A stretch of DNA of 64,000 nt from Welwitschia mirabilis. Lineage: Eukaryota; Gnetophyta; Gnetopsida; Welwitschiales. The translations under genes and the position numbers were made by a program. Below the pieces are notes generated by a model. That model saw only the letters and a list, made by a program, of their open reading frames with translations, did not search any database and was not told the DNA's origin. Numbering within the stretch: the stretch's first letter is position 1; each line of letters starts with the position of its first letter. Where the stretch lies: contig JBOZIK010000001.1 of assembly GCA_051453625.1 (NCBI GenBank), positions 172,728,297-172,792,296 of the forward strand, written 5' to 3'. Below, one piece after another: positions 1-12,451 of the stretch.

Positions 1-1480
1 GATCAAATTCTTAGAACTTATAAGATCATTGATTTTGTCAAGACTATAGGTTTTCTATTCTTATTGCTAAGTTGAATATAGATAAATCTTATGATTTGGT
101 TAGTTAGCAAGCATTAGGATGTATCCTTAAAAAAACTAGTTTTTCTTAAGATATCATTAATCTTTGGGTAAACATGAAAGCTTTAGCTAAATTTAGTATG
201 CAAATCAACAATCATAGATTAAATTTCTTTTTAATAGGTAGAGGTTCAAGACAAGAGAATATTCTATTCCCATATCTTTTTTTCTTTATGATGAATGTTT
301 TATAGGTTTTTTAAGAAGGAATGGAGTTACAAAAATCAGAATTAGAGGTTAAACCTTTATCAATAATATCTATGCAGATGATACTATCATTATGACTAGG
401 GATTTATGTTAGTAAGTAAAAGCTGTTAAAAATTCTAGGAACCTTTTTGTAGTGGTTATAGGTCTTTATACCATGTTGAATAAGTTAAGAATCCACACTT
501 TGGATAAAACAAGTATCAAAGGAGGCAAAATTGCTTGAATTCCAAGTGCAAAGATATAAGATCTATAGGATATATACTAGGGAATTCCTCTTTGAAACTA
601 TCATAAGATCCTCATCTAGAATTACATCTTTGAGTCCATTCAAAGGTAGAGAAACTCTTAGCAAAACAACTTTCCTCTCATCCAAAGCAAAAATCATTCT
701 CACAACCTATTACTTAATTTCTTATTTTTGTTACATAGCTTTCATAATCATCTGCTGAGAAATATCATTTAAAAAATCATTAAGATTTTAAAGGAGTTTA
801 TATGATCAAGAGGAAAAGATCATCATTGAATTCATCTATGCAAACGAAAGACTATTATGCATCTAAGAGTCTCAGGGGGTTGAGAGATTTAGAAACTAGA
901 GGACTGCATCCTTACTAGAGCTCATAGAATCTTAAAAATACTACATAAAGGAGGATAACCTTGGTGTAACTTATTTAATTACAAATATAGAAATTAGAGC
1001 ATTAATCATCTAGAGTCCTATCTAAGAAAGCACTTTAGTAAAGCTTGACAACAACTTCTAGAATTAAATATCTATTAGTCTGATTTAATCAAATAGATTC
1101 TCTTAAATAAATATGGGAAAGATGACTCATATAAGAAATATTGGAAGGGAAATTTCTAAAAAAATTAAATTCTTATATTGGTTAAAGGATCATCATAGAG
1201 TCTTAACTAGATACCAATTACTCAAGAGAGGATTTCAAGTGGACACAAACTATCCCATCTATTAATCAAGTTCTAAAATAGCATAGCATTTATTCCATCA
1301 TTGCACTTTGAGTGAAGAATTAATTATCATTATGAAGAAGTACTATTATATGTATAGCACCTCTAACACATAATTAATGGATAGGATTCATGTTTTGGTA
1401 GATTTGGAGAATTAAAAATGATTTAATTTTCAATAACTTCCCCTTACCTTTTCCTATAAATACTGCAAGGAGGATGAAAT
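1..1480 (+). pseudogene. LINE (non-LTR retrotransposon) ORF2 fragment: reverse transcriptase and zf-RVT tail
   Basis: This is a decayed reverse transcriptase of a plant L1-type LINE, read on the plus strand across several frames and cut off at the window's left edge. Landmarks appear in family order. A KLNIDKSYDLV stretch near 75 matches the Ala-Tyr-Asp region. GSRQENILFPYLF near 245-285 matches the family's GLRQGDPLSPYLF. The catalytic YADD box is intact at 371-382. SGLYTMLNK near 460 and a shifted LGIPLF near 580 follow. A GLRDLETRGL-like stretch lies near 880. An open 32-codon stretch from 1170, containing FLYWLKDHHRVLTRYQLLKR, is followed by LFHHCTLSEEL; this is the zf-RVT tail. Stops and frameshifts throughout make it non-functional. 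LINE identity is firm; the 3' end is approximate and no poly-A tail was seen. Confidence 0.85.
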
Positions 1481-2459
1481 GCTATCATTTTTAAATCAGA
1501 CTTCTATAATTGCGTCTTCTAATCTAGGCCTCTTTGAAGGCTACCCTATCTTATGGGATGGGGATCCCTCCTACACAAGTTTAAGAGAGACTAAGGGATT
1601 AATATCACCCCCTTTTACAAATGATGGAGAGGTAGGTGCATAACTTTCAAAAGAATTTCTATCGAGATAACTACAAATCCTCTCTAAGCTATTAGAGATT
1701 CCTATAGAAGGAAAATGTATTCTATTGGAAAGTTGATAGCAACATGAAGAACTTTACTTCTTCCCCAATGGGGATCCTAAATTGGCAAATGTACACATTA
1801 GCAAAAAGGTGCTACTGATTCCATGGGGATTAGATGTAGAGCTAGATGATAGTTATTTCATTCATTCTTGAAATTGATATAAACTATCAGATATTCATTT
1901 TTCTTTTCTCAAATCCCTTGACCTAGGGTGTCAAGTGAATTTATCCTTCTTTTTTGTCTAAGTTCATTAAAGAAAATCCTCCTCAAGGCACTAAATCTTA
2001 ATTCTAGATCTATGGAGAGCAGCCTAATAAATCAAGATAAAAAAGATCCCTTTCCATCCTCCCCAGTGATGCCTACATTAAAATCTGCTAAGAAAAGCCT
2101 ATAAAAGAAGACCCATTATGGAAGGAGCCCCTAATCCCTGGGGGATCGTTGTGCATAAAAACCATAGTCAAGGGGGACAACTTTATCCTTAGGTCATTCA
2201 GAGAAGATGTTTTTACCCCTAACCTAATGAGAGATAGGTCAAGATCCTACCCATGAGATAGATAAGGAGCTAAGTTAGGAATATCATTCCCCAACTACCA
2301 TGACCAAGACAGACATGACCAAACCTCTTCTCAGCTTAAAAATACCCCAACCCTACCTAGAACTCTATCTCAAACTCTTCTTTAGTTAAAATTTAGTTTC
2401 ATTCTTAGGAGAACATTAATATAAATGCTACTCGATGGAAAGTTATCCTAGTAATAATT
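1481..2459. other. Unassigned sequence between LINE and J-domain fragment
   Basis: No gene is recognised. The composition is less AT-biased than the neighbours, with tracts such as ggggatccct near 1560 and ccctgggggatc near 2137. This could be the LINE 3' end or flanking sequence of a former gene. A short plus-strand frame from 2011 (MESSLINQDKKDPFPSSP) is open but matches nothing I know. Confidence 0.4.
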
Positions 2460-2645
2460 CAAGGACTAAAGAGATACTGCTTTATCACATTAGGACTCTC
2501 TCATAGAGCCCTTCCTCAAGCCATCAAGTCTAGATATAGAAAGAAAGCCCTCAGACTACATCCAAATAAAAATCTAGTAGGTTCTAAAGAATTTAAGGAG
2601 AAAAATGAATCTTTTGAGGTACTTTCTAATGATATGGGTCATTTA
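2460..2645 (+). pseudogene. DnaJ (Hsp40) J-domain fragment
   Basis: One plus-strand frame stays open for about 60 codons and reads as most of a J-domain, the module by which Hsp40 co-chaperones stimulate Hsp70 ATPase. Helix I/II boundary: FITLGLSHRALPQAIKS. Helix II: RYRKKALRLH. Loop: HPNKN, where functional J-domains have HPD. Helix III: KEFKEKNESFEVLSND. The Asp-to-Asn change (codon aat) would abolish Hsp70 stimulation in known J-proteins. The fragment runs directly into an assembly gap at 2646, beyond which lies LTR sequence. No start codon, signal peptide or further domain is visible. It is either a retrotransposon-captured piece or the remains of a gene broken by insertion. J-domain assignment is confident; function is presumed lost. 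Confidence 0.8.
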
Positions 2646-2745
2646 NNNNNNNNNNNNNNNNNNNNNNNNNNNNNNNNNNNNNNNNNNNNNNNNNNNNNNN
2701 NNNNNNNNNNNNNNNNNNNNNNNNNNNNNNNNNNNNNNNNNNNNN
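2646..2745. other. Assembly gap (100 N)
   Basis: A run of exactly 100 N, probably a placeholder of unknown true size. The J-domain fragment ends on its left and family A LTR sequence begins on its right, so the junction between them is hidden here. Confidence 0.99.
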
Positions 2746-3666
2746 ATAGTCTAAGTCTCAAGATTAACATGGACTTTTGCAAGCTAAGTATCAAACTTAA
2801 CATGGACTTTTATAGGCTAAGTCTTAAACTTTGACAACGGACTTTTGCAGGCTAAGTTTCAACCTTTGAAGATAAATAGAAGTGATGCTATGAAGACCTG
2901 GTAGCTCTGATATCACATGTTTAGTATTAGTATAATGAATGAAGCTCTTTCTCCAAATGAATACAATGATGATGTCCTTAGATCTAATTCTGAGTGAAGT
3001 CTTTTAACAAAGAATATTTCTCCTAAATTAGATATGAATCAATAAAAAAGATGTGCCAATGAAATATACACTTGATGTTTTAGATCCATAATGAATATGC
3101 TAGTTTAGAAGAGTGCCAAATATCTCTAGGTTATCTCTTACCTAGGTGTTTATAATCGAGGGTTACTAGGGTTTAATACAATTGAATTGCACTTTCAACA
3201 ACTATAAACAACTAGAAAATGACTAGTTAATGGCTAGGTAATGGATACATAACATTTACAAGATTTACTTTTCTGTACCATCTAGTCGACCCCATCTTGG
3301 GTCCAATCGACCCCTTATCTCTTGATCTAGAACTATGGACTATTGGCTCCTCAAATCTGGTTAACCCCTTTCCTTTTAATTTAGGGATAATGGCTCTTTG
3401 GATCACGGGTTTGATCAAACCCTTCATAATTCAGTTGACTCCTTTAGATTTAGTTCATTTCTTTTGTATCTGATTCAAGTGTCGTTGACTCCTTCAAGAT
3501 CTGGTCGACCCCCACTAGAGGTAAATAGAACTGGATAGTTTCTTTCATGCATTTTAGTCCAAATCTTTTACCTATATAAACCAAACTCATCTGCACACAA
3601 TATCTAACAAATTTTCACTATACCAAAGGAATTAGTTTGACATCAATTAGTAAATATAACCTAACA
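2746..3666 (-). repeat. Copia family A LTR fragment (third copy)
   Basis: This aligns by eye, in the same order and orientation, with the LTRs at 57141-58460 and 62821-64000. Shared blocks are the repeated phrase 'ttttataggctaagt', the string 'atatcacatgttt' with its 'gtataatgaat' continuation, 'actagaaaatgactag', a run of gtcgac-like pentads near 3290-3520, and the end block 'ttagtttgacatcaatt'. It ends at 3666 with 'aaca', where the other copies meet their polypurine tract. The left part lies in the gap. With no pol sequence visible to the right, it may be a solo LTR or a truncated element. Confidence 0.75.
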
Positions 3667-4429
3667 CACCTCACTTAGTGGCTTCCATACATTCACTTTT
3701 TTAGCCATGTCTAATGCTATATTAGTGGTTTTTATGTTTTATCTTCTAAATTGAGATCATGCCAATGCTTTCTTACTTCATCATGTTCATTATTCAACTC
3801 CTTTTCTAGGGGTTATTTATCCTTGCATAGTTGTAAGATAATATTATCATGCAAATCGGTTTACTTCCCTCTTCATCCTGGGGGTTTTTCTAGTTTCATT
3901 TCCCTATGATATCCTCTTTTTGTATTTTTATTAGTATGATGTTATTTGATAGAAGTTAAAGCCTCTTATAAAAGTAAAAGTTAATCTAAATAATTTCATC
4001 TAGTGTATTCTATGTTTCATTTGATACATTTTGGACCATGCCTTCTTTAATCATTTCTTAATTTAAAGATCTTTCCTTACTCCTTTAATTTAGGGTGTGT
4101 GTGAAATCATCCTCATAATTAACTTTGGATGCCTCCTTCTAAATTTGGAATCCATTCATATGACTCCTTTTCTTGGAACTTGATATCTATGTTGGAAGAT
4201 GAATTAGCTTTAAAACTATTGTTCTATCTTTTTCTTTAAAATGACCAACTACTAGCCCTAATTTTTCTACTTCATTTGTGTTTTCACTGCAAATATCACA
4301 TAGGCAATTCCTCCTATTTAGATGTTAGCTCTTTAATATCCAAAATTGTTGCGCTTATCCTATTCTCAAGTATTTTTCTTATATAGATTTGCATCATTTA
4401 TCCATTCCATTGAACCTTCGCCTCCTCAT
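3667..4429. other. Unassigned sequence right of LTR fragment
   Basis: No gene is recognised. The minus strand has short open stretches that may be the C-terminal part of the LINE ORF1-like protein at 4430-5480. The frames are too broken to assign. Confidence 0.35.
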
Positions 4430-5480
4430 CTTAAGGTTTGATTCCCTATACAAATACATCTAATGTATTTTTATCTTCCTCCCTATGGGCCTCCTCCCTT
4501 GAAGATAAAATTTTTAGTTGGATTTTAAGTTTTCTTTTGATATTGCTTACTAGGAATAGTTGTGATATGTGGATCATTCCATTGATTTTTCTTGCATTTG
4601 GTTTAGATATAACATATTTTCATGTATATTATACATGTATTTGGAATGTTTTTAAAAACTTGACTATTACAAAAAAAAGTGCAATAGGTTCTTTTAGTTT
4701 GATATATACCATTAGATTTGTGTCTTTCACAATTTTTACACATATTTTAGCCTTTAGCATAGGCATTCCTTTATCCATGACTTGATCAACAATAATGCAT
4801 TTGCTAAAGAAAGTTATTATTTTTCATGCAACTATATCCATTTAAAACTCTTTAGGTAGGCTTGATATGTGAAACTGAACTACTAGTCATTTATTTTACT
4901 TAGAGTTTTCTAACTTCTTATCTTATTCTAGAAGGTATTTTAGGTACCATTTCTCTAGTTGCATTATCAAGTTTTAAACTCTCCATGATACCTTAGCTTC
5001 CATCATATTCCTATCTTACTCATTTAGAAAAATAAAGAAGAAACTATTTGCTCTAATTATAGCTTAATAAACTACCATACTTTTCCATGCTTTTGGGGTT
5101 AATGCCTGCATATGCCTCTAGGTACGTGCTTTTTCATTAAGGGTTCTTATAAGTAAAAATTGAAATTTATCCTCTTGAGTATTTAAGAATTTCTTTGAGA
5201 TTTCAACTATAAATATGCCCCCTATTATTATCATTTTAATGTTTGCATCCTTCAGAATTTCAAAATCCTCTAAGATGAATAAATTTATTCCTTATTAAGT
5301 ATTTATAAATGTCTTAATCCATCTTAGTTCCTCCATAACTCATTACTTCATCTTGTTCTATTCTCTAATGGTTCATCTAATTATAAACTCTTCCTTGAAA
5401 GTAAGTTTTCCACCACTTCTTATTATGCCCCATCATGACCCTATAAGACTAAAATAATAAGTATTGGAATCTCAATTTAT
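4430..5480 (-). pseudogene. LINE ORF1-like protein fragment (DUF4283-type with possible zinc knuckle)
   Basis: Read on the minus strand, this region gives an interrupted protein resembling plant LINE ORF1 (DUF4283). In order: KFQFLLIRTLNEKARTQRH around 5170-5110; NSFFFIFLNE and EKWYLKYLLE around 5045-4930; VVQFHISSLPKE near 4880; CIIVDQVMDKGMPMLKAKIC, then VKIVKDTNL, around 4800-4715. The last matches the family's pattern of VD, then a basic stretch, then ArVCVEi. One frameshift further on, CTFFCNSQVFKNIPNTC near 4680-4630 resembles a degenerate CCHC knuckle. In other LINEs this protein binds RNA in the ribonucleoprotein. The open plus-strand frame over 4438-4785 is its antisense shadow. Family assignment rests on pattern only. 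Confidence 0.45.
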
Positions 5481-7654
5481 AATGGAGAGGCAACTCCTCG
5501 CTATGATTTTACTTTTTGGTTCTAGCTGCTTACCTCTTAAGTTCAAGTGTGATACATGAAAATGCATATAAGAACATATAAGACTTAAATATTTCTCTTT
5601 TCTCTATTGTGTTTCTCTAGGGTATGTTAGATATTATTTAAAACTTATGGAATTACATAATTCTAACTTGGTTCTTCTTTTAGTATATCCTTTATTAATG
5701 TCTTATTGTATGTACATTTTCATACCATTATTTATGATGTAATTATATTTTAATTACTTCATTAAAATCTAATGATCAAATTAATCTTAAAATGTTGGCA
5801 CATCACATTTGATGCTCTATTTACTTCTCTTTATGTAATAATAACTTCAACTTTCTAGTTCTTCTCTTTAATTTTAACTCGATTTCACTTTAGCTTTATT
5901 TTAAAACATTTACATTCATCTTAAATTTGTGTTATGCTATGTTTATTTTAACTTATCTTTTTTTAGTATATTTATTATCTTTAAAATTTTTGATCTTTTG
6001 GTTTTATTTAGAAATTCGTAGGGTAATAAATTTTTTATAACTTTATCACTTCTAGCTTTTTAAATACATTGTTTCATAAAGTCTTTTACTTAGTAGCTAA
6101 CCACTTTATTAATTCATCTTTCTTTAATACTTTAGCTATAAACATATTTTATTTAAACTAACAATTAATTTCTTTGGCAATTATGATTATTTTATTTAAG
6201 AAGAAAACTTTTTATTTTAAATATTTATTCTATATTAGGCCTTGCTTTATTTCTAGATGAATCTATAAAATCAAAATAAATACTTTACCCAAATCTTAGT
6301 ATTTCTATTACTTTAAAATGTAAATGTAAATATTTGGAATAAAATAAAATTACATATAAGATTGAAAGAATTATTCAATTTCTACTTTAAGATTTTCTCT
6401 TATATCTTCTTTAGATTTTATCTTAGTAACTAGTTTGACAACTTTAGTAGCTTCTTCTAATGGTTGCATAGATTATTCTAGCTCAAAACGGTATTGCTTA
6501 TATGACTTGCTCTTCATTAAAGCCTTTTAAGTTAAGCATGAATGTCATCAATGATGTTTTATAGTTCATTGGGAATCTTTATGGTTTTACATCTTTCATG
6601 TAAGATTGATATCTTTTCTTCGTTAAGCTAAGTAACATAAACTTATATTTTATTAAATTGCTTTTGTAGTAGCTCATGATTATCATTCATATTTATTAGT
6701 TCTCTTTAAATCTATATGTAAAATTTAAACATTTATCCAAAATTTCTAAAAATTTCGAAAAAGTTTTATTTAAAACTATTCTTTCTCATTTTTTACTTTC
6801 TCTATATCTTCTTTAAGCTATTTATTATGTTTATCTAAAATTGTTGTATTGGCTTCTTTGAGTTTTGCTAAGGTAACCTAATTTATTCTTATAATTTTTA
6901 GTTTGTAGATAAAATAAAAAATTACCTAAGTTCTTTTATTATTTGAAATTATGTTTTTTTAGCAATTCATCTTTATTAAAGTTTTGGATTCAAGAATACA
7001 CTAACTCTTATAATGTTCTTTATCTTTATTCTTAATAAAATACTTTATTTCTCTTATAAATGTAAGTAGTTTTTTTCACAAATTCTTATAAAAATAGATT
7101 AGTAATGATATTAGGAGAACAACGCATGTATAATAATCATGTTTCATGTATTTGAAAAAATATTATATGCTTGCTTAATGATTCTACATCAATTTGACCT
7201 ATTTTGACTATGTAAAACAATATGTGTTATCTCTAAAGGTGGTAAAAATTTGGAGATAAGATTTTGATCATTTATTTAATGTTTCTATTGCTTTATTAAT
7301 GGGTTTCTTCCCTTTAGATGTGACTATAAGATGAGTTGTTTAGTAACTTAATTTAATGAAATAAACTCTCATTATTATAATAAAAACTCTAGGACATTAT
7401 ATAGTCTTGGATTTTTTATCTTTTTGTCTTTTTCATTTTGCTATCTTTCTTTTTCCTTAATGATGATTTTGATAAACGTCTCAATGAAAAACATTTTTAG
7501 CCAATATTTTATGAAACTATAGTAATCGTACTAGATTTCTGTATATAAGAAAAATAAAAAATCTAGGTCATGCATAGTATGCTTTACACCTTTCTGATAA
7601 TTTTATTTATCTGAAAAAAATTATCATATTGCAACATGACTTTATAATAGAATG
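5481..7654. other. Gene-free AT-rich sequence with weak coiled-coil-like minus-strand remnants
   Basis: No complete gene. On the minus strand around 6900-6480, broken frames such as TTILDKHNKQLKEDIEKVKN and ELINMNDNHELLQKQFNK have the heptad-rich look of the C-terminal coiled coil of a copia gag or of a LINE ORF1. The rest is AT-rich with no motif I can name. Confidence 0.3.
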
Positions 7655-10539
7655 TTTCCTTTGTACTATATTTTGTTAAGTTCTTTTAACTTTCTAGATG
7701 TACATTAACATGCTTGAATCCAAATAAAGACTTAAAAAAACTTTTTCTTTATGAATAAAATGTTCAAATAGGTAAAGTTTCTATCATAAAAATTAAGTAG
7801 TCTTTATGTAAGGTATAACTTATATTAAAAACAATTTTACTAAGTCTCTATAAAATGGATAAATGTATAAAACATTTATAGTTCATTTAAACAAATAGTA
7901 TGCCCACTTATCAAATACATCTAGGAACATGCATCTAACATCTATTTTTATAAGAGGGATCTATTTTTTTTTTCATCTAACATAATTTAACTTATTATTT
8001 TATAAAGCTTCTAATAATGAGATAAAATATCTCTAGATTTAATTTATATCTTTTAAAATTATAGCCCTTTCCTAGACTTATTTAAATAGCTATTTAATTA
8101 TAAAAAAGGAAAATCACTTTAGTGAGTTCATCTCGCATTAAATTTGATAAAAATGGTATAATCTAATCTACTTATCTTTATTAATATATTCTATCAAAGT
8201 TAAATATAGCCTAGACTCAATATTATATGTTTAGTAAAGCTAAAGTTGGGAGAAGGATGAGTTTATTTTACTAATGTAGCTATACTATTATAAAATATAA
8301 TAACATCAAATATTTTTAAGTCACATTTCTTAACATTATCCCTATTAGAAGATATTCCTCTAAGTATTAAGATCATAATAATACATTCAGTAGAGAAGGA
8401 GGAAGAATTAGAAAAATAAAAACAAGGATACCATTGATGTAGGAAAGAAATGGAGGAGTATTAAAAAACTTACTTACTTAACATAGATAAATGTAGGAGA
8501 ATGAACACTTCAAGTCATATTGCTCTTTTTTATAGTAAAAAAAGGTGAAAAATTAGTTCTTCTTTATAGAGTTTACATGCAGGATTAAAACAAATTTGAA
8601 AACTTTTTTTAAATTTTCCTTTGTTTAATTTGAAAATTTCATTCATTACTAATTCTAACAAAGCATGCTATATAGATTTTGAAAAATTTATGTCATTAGT
8701 ATACATTCATAGAATTTTATTTAAGAAGATAAAAATTAAATAACATTAGCATTGTTTTATTAGCATTCATGATCAAATTTTACAAATTCATTAAAACTCT
8801 CATTATAGTGAAGTTCTAGTATCATTCACTCTATACGAATAATTCATGATAGGAAAAATAGTGAAAACATAACACAGTTCTGAACTAGAAAAATGTTGAA
8901 GAAAAAGTGAAAATTGAGAATGTGATAAAAAGACTTATAATGATAAGAGTATGAAAGAAATCTAACATTTAAAGAACTAACTTAAATCTTATAATAAATA
9001 AAGACTTCTATTTAATGATATAATGTAATTTTTAATTAATCCTTAAAAATTCCATGCTATTACAACTTAGGTTATGGTGATATAATCTCATTCACAACAT
9101 AAGTATTGATGAGATCTCTTAATCACTTACTCTATCACAGACTAAACACAAGCATGGTATGTAGGAAAAAGTTACCTAGAAACCATCAAGTAAAAATAAA
9201 CTATAAACCAAAACATGAAAATAGATACTTTCTCAGAGAATAAGAATAACTTAAAATTAAGAAAAAATAAATACTCGCTTTATTAAAATAATAAGATTAA
9301 AGTAAATTAAATAAAGAAATCTAAGATGGATATACAATCATCAAGCTAGCCTTGAGGATAGCCCACCACCAAAGGAGAAGTTTAGAATGACATAATGAAG
9401 GTCTTACACTCAAAGATATGTAAATATTTTGTCATGAAGAAAATTATAATTAGTGGTTCTTGGCCCTTATTTTCCATTTAGGATTTTAGAATAAGAAAAT
9501 GATACTTTTATAGCTAAAGATCTTAAATAATTTTAATATTACAACTATCTGATCTTATGACCAAAATCTGTTTTTTTCCCTAAGGTAACTCTAGAACATA
9601 ACTTTAAAGATAATGTGCCATAAGAAACTAGCACTACCATCTAGGTCATTAATGCCACTAGCATTGTCCATTAGAATTATTTCATCCTTTTATATATGAT
9701 CTAAATGTAGTAGAACACGTAAAATCATTATGAATTTATAAATAACATTAAAAATGACAATAGCCATATTTTCATGATAAAAAATTTAATTTAATATCTC
9801 CATTTAAGCTAAGTTAGCCTAATATACTTGAGATGATTATCAATTTTTACATGTTATCATACCTTCCAACTAGAGTCGATTAGACCTTTGACAAAAATAA
9901 TGATAAAGAATAATTAACATGAAAAAACTCTAAAGAAAAATATTCAAGTACATATGAATGATGTAATCTTATAAACATTTTTTTTCCATTTGTTTTGAAA
10001 AATAAGCATCAAAATTAGAAATTTCTTGAAAATGAAAATGTCATACCCTCCAACCAAAACTAAACTTTGTTATCAAAGTTTAAAAAGATAGAAAAAATTT
10101 AATGTAATTTTTTAAATAATTATCACTAAAAAAAGATACTTTATTTCATATATTTTTTGTTATAACTATAAGAAAAGAGAAAAAGTATAATGAAAAAATT
10201 AAACTACCATGCATAACAACATAAAAATAAAAAGGAAAATTATAAATAAATGAATATCTATGAGAAATCATTCTTTCTAGTTTTTAATAAATTTCATCTT
10301 ACTTGCAAAATATATCTTTTTAACTCTTAACAATTTTCTTCAAGTTATTTCATAATTTTACAATCCACATCTTTTACTCCTTTGGTACCTACTCAGGAAA
10401 GGTATCATTGAAAGAGAAAAAGGGAGAATATGGGGGATGAGATGAAAGAGAAGAAGGGGAAGTATGAGAAGTCTCTTCATTAGGCTCTTTGACTTTACAG
10501 TAAGTTGTTGAAGATTATAAGGAGTGACATAAAAATAAA

Positions 10540-10890
10540 AAGTATGAAGAGGATATGGATCATGTTGAATTTCTTAGTTCTATTCTTATTATTGTTGTTA
10601 TCTTAGTTATTTATGATACTACTCTAATATCTAATTTATATTCCTATACTTCTAGACCTATGTTATCTTATAAAAAGTGATAGTTTTGATATAAGTTGCT
10701 TCCTAATTATCGCACTGTAAGGCTTGATATAGGATGTTATAAACAATGTTAGAGATAAGATAAGAAAGGAGAATGTTGATTTTGTGTTTGATGTGATTAA
10801 TGATAATCCCAAACTCAAATTTGGATTTATCAAAGGATTGGTTTTCTTAGATAATTTTGATGATATTAAGGTAACTACTATAGGCATTAA
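10540..10890 (+). other. Plus-strand open segments shared by both array copies
   Basis: The plus strand reads VVILVIYDTTLISNLYSYTS near 10595-10655 and, further on, FGFIKGLVFLDNFDDIKVTT near 10815-10875. The second array copy carries matching but frameshifted sequence at about 19330-19690 (LISNLYSYT; a matching FVFYVMNNSPKLEF). I do not recognise a family. The longer open frames here could be a relic of coding sequence captured by the element, or chance. The minus-strand frame at 10663-10887 shows no known motif. Confidence 0.25.
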
Positions 10891-12202
10891 TGATCTAGGA
10901 AAGATATTTCAAATAATAAAATGGAATAAAACTAATTGTTTTTTTATGTAAAAATTTACAAGGTAGATCTCCTTTTCTATTATGTGCATATTCAAAATTT
11001 AAATATTGATAATAATACTTAAGGATTTTAAATAAAGTAAATGACAGATGTTAAAATTTTTTAACTCCTAAAAGAATATTTAAATCTACTAAAAAGATTG
11101 AAAAAAAAAGTGCAATGAATATGACATTAAATTATCTAAGTGTATTCATCATCAAACAAAGCATTCTTATAAAATTATAGAGCTTATTTTAGGTATTAAA
11201 TCATTGGTATCCCTTAATAGGTAATTCCAACATCTAGTTTTCATTCTCATCAAGTAAAATAGATCATACATATCTATAAATAAGCCAAATATTCTTTTCC
11301 CAATGAAGGCTTCTTATGTCATGTTTATTAAAACATTAGGAGTAGAATAAAAGAGTAACAAAAAAAATTTAAAAATTAAAAAGAAGAGATCCAGAGAGGA
11401 GAAGATAAAAGGTAAAAGAATGCTATGTTAGATTAAAGAAATGAGGAAATGACGAAAGACATTAGATTAACTTGATAAAACTAGACTAAGACCAATTTAA
11501 GCGGACTTACTCTATAGTGTAGGTATTGAAAAACATTCAATAGAGGTCAAGATGCATGACTGGAATGTAAGAAGGTAAAAAGGTAATAGCATTAGTAAGT
11601 ATAAGTAGTATTACTAATGTTTTATTGAGAAGATGCATAAGCTTTGGACAAGTAACTATGAGTAGTACAAATAGAGAATTGCATAAATTGGCATAGTGAA
11701 ACCATGATTTAGAACTTCAATTTATATATAAGTAAAGAAAAAATGACAACTATAGGCTTACTTAAGCTTATCAAAAACTAATATGAAAACATTATGGATT
11801 AAAACACAAATCAATGAGTTCTTTCATAATAATCATACGTGTGTTTTTAGGTGCATTTTCTTATAGAGTAGAAATGACAAAAATGATGATGAAAATGAGT
11901 GTAAAAATGTGAGATAACAAGGGAAATAAAACTTAATCATAGAACTTATGAATACAAAAGAAAAAATTTCTAAAATAATGTAAATTTTATTTTTCATTTA
12001 ATGGATCAAATTACTATATAAATAAGGTATTCATTAAGTAAATTCATAAATGATTAAGATTGAGTAAACAAATCTCAAGTATAAATGTTAAATAAATCAT
12101 AACATAAGATGTGATACCCTAAATTTCTACAGTTAAAAAATTCAAAATCACTCTAATAATGAATTATAATATTCATAATTCTATAGCTAAAAACTTTAAT
12201 TA

Positions 12203-12221
12203 GCTCTTTAGTTTGACACCA
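12203..12221 (-). other. Putative primer binding site, LTR1
   Basis: On the minus strand, immediately downstream of LTR1, the sequence reads TGGTGTCAAACTAAAGAGC. It resembles the initiator-Met primer site TGGTATCAGAGC with extra bases in the middle. The equivalent site of LTR2 at 20986-21004 reads TGGTATCAAATCAAAGAGC, closer to consensus. Only a few bases separate each from its LTR end. Confidence 0.5.
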
Positions 12222-12386
12222 AAGTATGATGTCCATTAATAAACATCCTAAACAATAATTTATCATCATATAATCCTACAGGTTTGGTTGTGTACATGAT
12301 ATGTTAAAGCATAAATTTTTTCAACATATAAATAATGGAATTTATTATAAAACCCAGGGTTATAGTTGTTTTTGTTTGTTTGTTTA

Positions 12387-12388
<2 letters not shown>

Positions 12389-12449
<61 letters not shown>
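12389..12449. repeat. (GT)n microsatellite
   Basis: About 30 uninterrupted GT units follow a 'ttgtttgtttgtttattt' lead-in. In LTR2 the same place holds only seven TA units (21143-21156), so the GT tract is private to LTR1. The open frame across it (Cys-Val repeats) is an artefact of the repeat. Confidence 0.98.

Positions 12450-12451
<2 letters not shown>

Larger units (their letters stand above)
7655..12226 (-). mobile_element. LARD-like element array: left internal region, truncated
   Basis: This region is a direct repeat of 16350-21009. Matching anchors include 'ttaacatgct' at 7707/16412, 'gttgggagaaggatga' at 8246/16944, 'tagcccaccaccaaagga' at 9359/18096, and 'aaaaattcaaaatcactct' near 12134/20917. 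It ends at the primer site beside LTR1. The part corresponding to 15762-16349 is missing, so this internal region is truncated at its left end near 7655. No gag, protease, RT, RNase H or integrase is recognisable on either strand, which suits a large retrotransposon derivative (LARD). Homology between copies is certain; the LARD label is inference. Confidence 0.7.

Noticed and set aside
2908-2922. GCTCTGATATCA resembling the complement of a Met primer site
   Set aside because: It lies in the middle of the family A LTR; other copies at this position do not have it, and no LTR edge is present.
4438-4785. 115-codon plus-strand membrane-like protein
   Set aside because: Antisense shadow of the better-supported LINE ORF1-like protein on the minus strand.
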